Positions 56,893-64,000 of a stretch of 64,000 nt of DNA are shown in pieces. The notes under the pieces were generated by a model that saw only the letters and a program-made list of their open reading frames with translations, was not told the DNA's origin and did no database searches. Each line of letters opens with the position of its first letter. Within the stretch, counting starts at the first letter, position 1. Position numbers and translations under genes: made by a program. Origin of the DNA: Siphonodentalium dalli (Eukaryota > Mollusca > Scaphopoda > Gadilida > Siphonodentaliidae); NCBI GenBank assembly GCA_032622095.1, contig CP136061.1:25546991-25610990 (forward strand). Direction: 5' to 3'.

Positions 56893-58210
56893 TTTAACAC
56901 CTTTATGTTTTATTTTTTATGGTTTTTTGAATAGTCCATTTTTATTTGTAGAGTTTACATTTATTTGAAGAATCTATTATTGTGTTATGTTTTCGTTTAT
57001 ATCAGGTTGAATAAATGATTTTAATAGACATATTTAAACCTGAGCCTTTCCATGTCAACGTGCATTGATATATCCTTGATTAAAACATTTAGCATGCAAG
57101 CTGACCTGTTTTATTACCCATTGGTGTCATCCCTCATTATTAACTGATGGTGGACTCAAACCCCCTACCAAGTTCCAACAGTTAAGTTCACACCTATTTA
57201 ATAGGTCCTATTACATGATAGAAGCATTCTTAAAACCTTTTGTCACATTATTTTGAAGAGAAATGACTACAGGAAAAAATTTAAGGAGCCAGGGAAAATT
57301 GTGTTAGCCAGGCTGTTGAAGCACCCACCCACCCCGCCTAGGGTTCGGAAAAAATGCAGATCCCTCCCCGATAGAGCAATCATCTTCCTATACTTCCAGA
57401 AGGGTACACAGTTTTTTCTAAGGTTTTGGAGCTATTCGATGTCAAGAAGATACTGATACTAAAACGACTATATTTGAGTTATTTATTATGAAATTGTTTT
57501 TTTAAATTGTTGATTATCCTGCCAAAACAGGGCACATTGGATTGATCTGTATATCTACTCTACGTATTTTAAACCATGTCATATAAATTATTTGACATAA
57601 ATTATTATAAATTACATTTTACACCCATTTAAGAAAAGGACGTTTGTTGTTTACATTTCCATTGGCTATTGGCGCATATCAGATATGTTTCCATACCCCC
57701 ACTAAATGCAAGAAACAAATGTTCACTAATTATATTTAAACTCAAAGGACAGCAAACAAGGTATTTCGGTTTCAAAGAATTGAATTTGGTGTGATTGTAG
57801 CATTTTACTTAAGAAATGATTTAGGCCACGGTGGAACGTTAAACGATCGATAAGTACTGATATACGATATATGAACTGACATCGTTACGGCATCGTATAC
57901 TACCATGGCCCTAATACTAAATTGCGTTGGAAAAGAGAAACTGACAAATCATTCATAACGTTAACAGAAACACTGTAAATATTGTAATGTGCATTAATTG
58001 CAGAACAGTGATAATAAGGTAACATTCAATTTCAATCAAACATACATGTGTTCTAAACAGATTGACGCGTGTATATTTTATCATTCAAATCAGATGGAAA
58101 TAGAAATGTATCTGGCAGTTTTAATTTAAATTCTACTCACAGGAGACAGATACATAAATATATATTATGTAGCCCACAATTTATGTCAGCAGAATAAGTT
58201 CTTTCAATGA
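56893..58210. other. Non-coding stretch
   Basis: I recognise no gene. The 67-codon frame at 57253-57456 is basic and without family resemblance. The rest is AT-rich. Confidence 0.4.
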
Positions 58211-58446
58211 GTCGCGACCATATCGGATTCATACAGCTCCCAATCCGCGGTTTATGTGCTACACGCATGCCAACATTCTGGAGGTGCCTTCCATGTGGGC
58301 ATTTGAATATTCATGAATTCCATATATGAAGCTTTTGAATATTCTTCGATTCCATGTATGGAATGCACATCCAGAACTTTGACCTGCATGTAGCACTTAA
58401 ACCGCACAATGGTGCCTGCATAAATCCAATATGGCCGCGACTTAGC
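58211..58446. mobile_element. Foldback MITE with arms of about 110 bp
   Basis: GAGTCGCGACCATATCGGAT at the left and the inverse of AGTCGCGGCCATATTGGATT at the right begin arms that stay alignable through GCGGTTTAxGTGCTACA and ATTCTGGAxGTGC. The turn is AATATTCATGAATTC-rich. It lies just beyond the 3' end of the hAT transposase relic. Confidence 0.75.
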
Positions 58447-58473
58447 GATTATATCTCATATAATATTGTCTGG

Positions 58474-59342
58474 TCAAGATGCTGGACCAAAAATATTGCT
58501 GCGATGGTCGTGGTTTCCAATGAACCGATTGATAGCTTCAGTCAAGTTTATATTGTCCATTTTGGTTTTGTGGACATTCAACGCCATCAAATGATTTAGA
58601 CGTGCTTGGCTCATGGTTGATATGAGATATGATTTTATCCATCGCAGTGTAGAAAATGAACGTTCACTTGAAGCATTTGTGGCAGGCATAACAGTTATGA
58701 GTTTTAGTACATTTACAACCTCGGAACTGTGTAATCTGACGGCATTTATTTGCTTTCCTGAAATATTGACTAAAATGTCGTCGAACTCAACTGGCCTCTC
58801 ATCTTTGAAGTGTGTTGCCAAACTGTGTAGCTGGGTGCATAGTCTCGATATGTCCAAATCATCGCCGTAGAAGGACACAACTTCCTCAACGATGGCATGA
58901 TATTTTGGAGATTGAGGACAATTTGAGGTCCACCGAACTCAATCAATCCATTGGCCGCGGATAATAACATATTCTGTAACTTTCTGTACATAACAAAATC
59001 AGCCTGACCGAAGCGATCGTTTATAGTGGAAGTTAAGTAGTCGATTCCGTCGAAATATTCCCTCCTGTATATATCCGTGGGGGTTTTATGGTCGTCACCC
59101 CGTGTCGTTCCTACTTCATATCTGATCGGAACTCGTCTAGCTCTCGGCATAGCGGGTTCGTCTATGACATTATGTCCCAGACCCTTCTTCACGATGATAA
59201 CTTTTGCATAAAATAAATCAAAATCACGATCATTGCGGATGCTTCGCAAGGTCTTAACAGTTTTTTTCGCGATTTCCTGTCCCATTGCTGCAGATAGAGT
59301 TGGGTCTTGTAGTGATATGCTTAGGTATATGTACCCCAACAA
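58474..59342 (-). pseudogene. hAT-family transposase, C-terminal fragment (ZMYM/THAP0-like)
   Basis: Frame 59342-58770 includes KKTVKTLRSIRNDRDFDLFY, EPAMPRARRVPIRYEVGT and YRREYFDGIDYLTSTINDRF, a stretch typical of hAT transposases related to ZMYM1 and the THAP0-like proteins. Frame 58878-58474 has the dimerisation tail: LKLITVMPATNASSERSFST, then LRWIKSYL, STMSQARLNHLMALNVH. The two are offset by one frameshift near 58900. The N-terminal half is absent, so this is either a truncated copy or the last exon of a spliced one. ERSFS is the usual hAT dimerisation signature. No intact transposon ends were found. Confidence 0.82.
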
Positions 59343-60022
59343 GAAGGTTTAAAAAAAACAAAAACATTTATCATCAGTGTTATAACATAATTACTTGTAA
59401 AAAAAATTCCCACAGTGCATTTACTGGCTTTAATAATTTAATGCGGAGTAATTTTAATGAAGATATCCACCTTTATATTTAATGCACATCGGTAAACTGT
59501 CGCACTTGTGAGTGGTAGAAACTGTTTTTATCTTGTACAGTATACTGTATTACTTTTATAAATACATGTACATGTAGCACAAGTGTTTCGATAGATATAA
59601 ATATTCCCCAGTAGTATTAAAACTTATGTTCAAAAAGATTAGGCAACTATATTATAAACTACATAGGTACATTTACTGGTGCTGGTGGAGTTGGGGTTGT
59701 CACAATATTCCGCGACCTGATTCCCATGTTGTCTCGGTGGTATGCACCTTTCAGTATACATCTGGGAACAGCCTGGAAAATGGGACGCGTAATTTTGGTT
59801 GTTAAAGTTTAAGGAGTGCAAACAATAAGTTTTTACTTGAGTTTCAAAAACTCCACTTTGAGCTCGTAGGTCAACACCGTACGGAATGGAATATCATGTA
59901 TGAGAAACACGCATTATTTTCTTATGATTTTTTGCATTATGCAGTAGGGAGGGGGGCTAGAAAAAATGTAATTAGAATTTATCATTTATGCCAAAATGCC
60001 AATTTATATTTCAAAAAATTAG
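59343..60022. other. Non-coding stretch before the L1-like LINE
   Basis: I see no gene. It may include the 5' UTR of the following LINE, whose 5' end I could not define. Confidence 0.4.
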
Positions 60023-63000
60023 ATGTCGGTTAAGATATGCGCAGTGAACTGCAGAGGACTATGCTCAGATAGTGTAAAAAGAAGAGATTTCTTTAATATG
60101 TTTCGACAAAAATATGATATCAGTATCTTCATTGATACCCATTCCACACCACAATTCGAACGTAGATGGAAAGCCGAATGGGGGTATGAAATGAAATTTA
60201 CATCTCTAAATAGTAGTAGTAGAGGGATAGCAATAGGCTTTAAGAGCACCTTCGATTTCAAAATTAACCAAGAATATTTAGACCAAAAAGGTAATTTTAT
60301 TATTTTCGATATTAAAATACAAAATCAAAGGCTATCGATAATTGCAATATATGGCCCAAATTAAGAGGACCCAATTTTTTTCGAAGAAATAAAAGAAAAA
60401 GTTATAGAACTTGGCAACCTATCGACACTCTGGGTTGGTGATTGGAATGTTGTCCAAAACTATGATTTAGACACATACAACTATAACAGACAAAACAACC
60501 CCAAAGACCAAGAGAAAGTTAAAAATATAATGAAAGAACTTGATCTGGTAGACATCTGGAGACAAAGAATCCCAAATCGCAATAGATATACATGGTATGG
60601 TCCCAATAACAAATGTAGTAGACTTGACTATTTCCTAATATCTAAAGATTTGGAACCCTATGTAGTATCAGTGGACATAGGTACAAAATACAAATCAGAT
60701 CATTCACAAGTAAATTTAGAACTGACTTTCAACTCTCAGAAAAGAGGAAATGGAACATGGAAATTCAATAACTCCCTTCTTTCTGATCATATATATGTGG
60801 AACAAATAAAAGAAACAATCATAAAAATTGTGGACCAATATACCATTGAAAACGCAGAAACCAAATATACAGTGGATGATCAAATATTGTGGGAAATGAT
60901 TAAACTGGGAGTGCGAGGAAAAACCATTGCTTACTGCGCAAACAAAAAGAAATCTCAAATTAAGAAACAAAATGAGTTAGAACAAAAGTTACTTTATAAT
61001 CAGAAAAAATTTGATGAAACTAAAGATGAACACTTTAAGCTATCAGCTGAAAAACTAGAAAATGAACTTTATACAATGAGACAAATACAAGTAAAAGGTT
61101 TAATGACTAGAGCAAAGGCCCAATGGTATGCAGAAGGGGAAAAAAATACAAAATACTTTGTTTATTTAGAGAAAAGGCACTTTACTGAGAAGCTAATCCC
61201 AAACGAAATACGAGAGGATGGTACATCATTAACTGATATTACTGAAATTTTGGAAGAACAAAGACAATTTTATAAATTACTGTATAAAGCAGATACCAAA
61301 ACAAACTGTGAAGAAATACAATATAACCAATTTCTAGATACCAAAAATCCTTATTTAGATACCAAACCTAGAGAAGAAACTAAATGTTGTGAGGGTTCTG
61401 TTGTATACAATGAACTGCTTACAGCATTGAAGTCTATGAAAAATAATAAGTCGCCAGGTGTCGATGGGTATACAGCCGAGTTCTATAAATTCTTCTGGAA
61501 TGACATTTCAGATTATTTACTAAATTCTATAAATACGGCCCATAGAAAGGGTCATATGTCACTGACACAGCGTCACGGTATGATTAATTGTTTACCTAAA
61601 CCCGGAAAGGATAAATCGTATATAAAAAACTTGAGACCAATCACACTTTTGAACGTCGATTATAAATTAGCTGCTACTGTAATAGCAAATAGATTGAAAA
61701 CTCAATTGGGCTCAATGGTGAGCGATACACAGAAAGGATTCATAAAGGGTCGTTCCATTGGAGAATGTACACGCCTAATATATGATTTGATTTTAGAATG
61801 CGAGGAACAGAAAATCCCTGGTTTAATGCTTCTTCTAGATTATGAAAAAGCATTTGAATCTATAAAATGGGACTACATACAGAAAACACTGTTTTTTTTG
61901 GCTTTGGCGATTCGATATGTAAATGGGTATCAACACTATACGAAGGAGCAAACAGCTCAATCATCAACAATGGACACTTATCACAATCTTTTAATATTGA
62001 AAAAGGGGTCAGACAAGGCGACCCATTGTCACCTTACCTTTTCATACTGTGTATTGAAACATTTGCAGCTACTTTCAAATATGATAACGACATTACAGGT
62101 GTGAGAAAAAATGATACAGAATACAAATTAAGCCCAGATGCAGATGATTCAACACTTTGGCTTGACGGTAGTGAATCATCGCTCAATGGAACTATAAATT
62201 TAATAAAATCCTTTGAAAGAGTATCAGGGTTGAGAGCAAATTTTGAAAAAACAGAAGCGGTGTGGTTTGGGAAAAGAAGAGGGTATACAAAATCATTACA
62301 TACAAACACTAATTTAAGATGGAATCTCAGAGGAAAGTTCAAAACTCTTGGGATGTTATTTAACTTGGAAGATCCCCTGTTGGTGTCTGAAAATTGGGAA
62401 GAAAAAAAATGTAAAATAGAGAACATATTAAAGCATTAGGCTTTAAGGACACTGTCCCATATTGGGAAGGCCACTGTAATAAAAATGCTGGTACTCCCTA
62501 TAATTATTCAAACAATGTCTGTGTTACCAGATCCGCAACCCAAGCTACTAAAGGAAATGCAGGGCTTGCTATTTGGGTTTTTTTGGAATGGAAAGCGCGA
62601 TAAGATAAAACGAGATACTCTCATTCAAGATACAGAAAAAGGAGGCCTAAAAATTCAAGATATTAAATACTTCACAAAACGCTGAAGGTCACATGGCTGA
62701 AGAAACTACTTGACCCCTTAAATTTTTCTGAATGGAAATTACTATTATTTAACAAAATTTTCCAATACGGTGGTTTGGCCATGCTTAATTTAAATAAGCC
62801 CAGTTTGTTGAGAATATCAAAAGAACTGAATCCCTTCTGGAGAGATGTAATATCTGCATACGCATTGATAGCATCGGAACCCATACATGTAGAAGATTAT
62901 AAGAGTCAACCGATTGTCCATAATGTACATATGAAAATACAATATAAACCCATAAATTTTAGACAATGGATAGATAAACAGGTTTTATATATTAATGATA

Positions 63001-63785
63001 TTTTGCGAGAGGATGGCACATTCATGAATACAGAAGAACTATCGAGCAAATACAGTTTGAAAGTGAACTATCTGACTCTCCAAGGAGTAATACACTCCAT
63101 TCCTTCAACTTGGAAAAAAAATAATAAAAGCCTCGAAAAATAAATTGGAGAATATTCAAAAAAGCGAACTTGTTGGAAAAATCATACAAGAAGACAAGTT
63201 GAATAAATACCTCTATTGGAAATTCATAAACTCGCTAGTTCCACACAAACCGTGTGCGCAAGTTGGGTGGTGCCAAAAGCTAAATCTCGATACAATGCAA
63301 ATTAATTGGCAATTTATCTATGCAAGAGTCTTTCAAGTTACAAAAAACACAAAACTGCAAGCCTTTCAATTCCAAATAAATCATACTACCTTGGTGACAA
63401 ATGTATTCCTAGAAAAATGTAAAATTACTACATCAAACCTATGCACTTTTTGTGAGACAGAAAGGGAAAGTATACAACATTTACTTGTTACCTGTCAAAA
63501 GGTAAAACAAATATGGAACCAACTATCGGTACTGTTGGACTCAAAATGTCATTTACAACTTCCCTAAAAAACAGAAGATATACTCTTTGGGATAAGTACA
63601 GGAACAAATGTACTTGCAATAAATAGCATAATTATGTTGACCAAGCGGTATATATACGTAACAAAATGCGACAAAAACAATTTAAATTTTGAAGCAGCCG
63701 TTCTTTTCTTTAACCAAGAGTATAACATTGAAAAACAAGCATGTAAATGGAATGTCTCACTTAGAAATGCATTTGTGAAAAAATA
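60023..63785 (+). mobile_element. L1-like LINE ORF2 region, nearly full-length but broken
   Basis: From the ATG at 60023 an APE-type endonuclease runs (ICAVNCRGL, the IAIYGPN block, WVGDWNVV near 60440, and the SDHSQVNLEL block near 60700). The RT follows with SPGVDGYTAEFYK, RPITLLNVDYKLAA, GFIKGRSIGECTR, LLDYEKAFESI and RQGDPLSPYLF. A C-terminal knuckle CTFCETERESIQHLLVTC lies at about 63441-63494. Breaks: TAA at 60362-60364 (in IYGPN-x-ED), a slip in the T8 run near 61892, TAG at 62437-62439 where W is expected, a shift near 62680 and stops near 63143 and 63565. The RT core reads DADDSTLW instead of the usual FADD or YADD, so even its RT would be impaired. Its relatives at 29620-31458 share the C-terminal half. 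The 3' end was not fixed. Confidence 0.85.
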
Positions 63786-64000
63786 GGACAGTGTCCTAGA
63801 TATGTTCTCTTCACTCGATCATTGAGAAGTTTCCCCAAAGAGGTTTAAAAGCCCAACATTATCTATCAATCCCAATCAATATATTGTTGACATTTGACCA
63901 AATTATCTTAAAAAAGATTATCTATTAAATCCCAAAACCATAGTGTACATAGCACAGCATAAAAGTCCATTATTACAGAACTTTGAACTTTATTAAAACC
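63786..64000. other. Right edge, probable LINE 3' UTR or flank
   Basis: No coding sequence is seen. It may be the 3' UTR of the L1-like LINE; no poly-A run is visible before the window ends. Confidence 0.4.

Overview
This window looks like animal nuclear DNA, most likely from a marine invertebrate such as a bivalve mollusc (a brachiopod or lancelet cannot be excluded). The grounds are AT-rich non-coding DNA with scattered ACATGTAC-type motifs, lineage-expanded C2H2 zinc-finger genes, several clades of non-LTR retrotransposons, and many small inverted-repeat DNA elements. No bacterial operon, rRNA, CRISPR array or convincing tRNA was seen. Species and gene expression cannot be read from the sequence.

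Layout. (1) 663-1849 and 19131-20122 are two halves of one decayed C2H2 gene (ZNF-A). It is split by a 17.3-kb Ty3/Gypsy element (1850-19130, minus strand) with 377-bp LTRs, which itself holds a 5-kb CR1-like LINE (about 5381-10351, plus strand). (2) 20123-29241 has no recognisable gene beyond short finger relics. It holds a MITE, an old diverged tandem array and several hairpins, and may largely be one TA-flanked insertion. (3) 29242-33219 is a TA-flanked inverted-repeat element holding a LINE that holds an L1-like LINE. (4) 33506-35578 is ZNF-B, the only long open host gene: 690 aa, 23 fingers. (5) 35979-39358 is a TTAA-flanked inverted-repeat element carrying three correctly phased minus-strand exons of a Tudor-like gene. 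(6) 39497-41640 is ZNF-C, a broken tandem copy of ZNF-B. (7) About 42775-51440 is a large diverged foldback structure: long inverted arms, an inverted minisatellite core, and one arm broken by a second inverted-repeat block that holds a CR1-like LINE. (8) 51554-52546 is a hAT-like element with a perfect 8-bp target duplication. (9) The rest is mostly non-coding, with MITEs, tandem repeats, a hAT transposase relic (58474-59342) and an L1-like LINE (60023 to about 63785).

How it fits together. ZNF-A, -B and -C share a leader, linkers and (B and C) 5' flanks, so they are tandem duplicates. Insertions have hit the finger arrays and the spacers between them repeatedly. Because the genes are duplicates, several insertions have a paralogous empty site inside the same window, which makes their ends and target duplications unusually clear.

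The most unusual content is (a) the Gypsy element, whose reading regions combine a ComEA-like helix-hairpin-helix at the start of Gag, a PHD finger after the integrase and a TatD-type hydrolase in the env position; (b) the Tudor-like exons between piggyBac-type ends; and (c) the multi-kilobase foldback.
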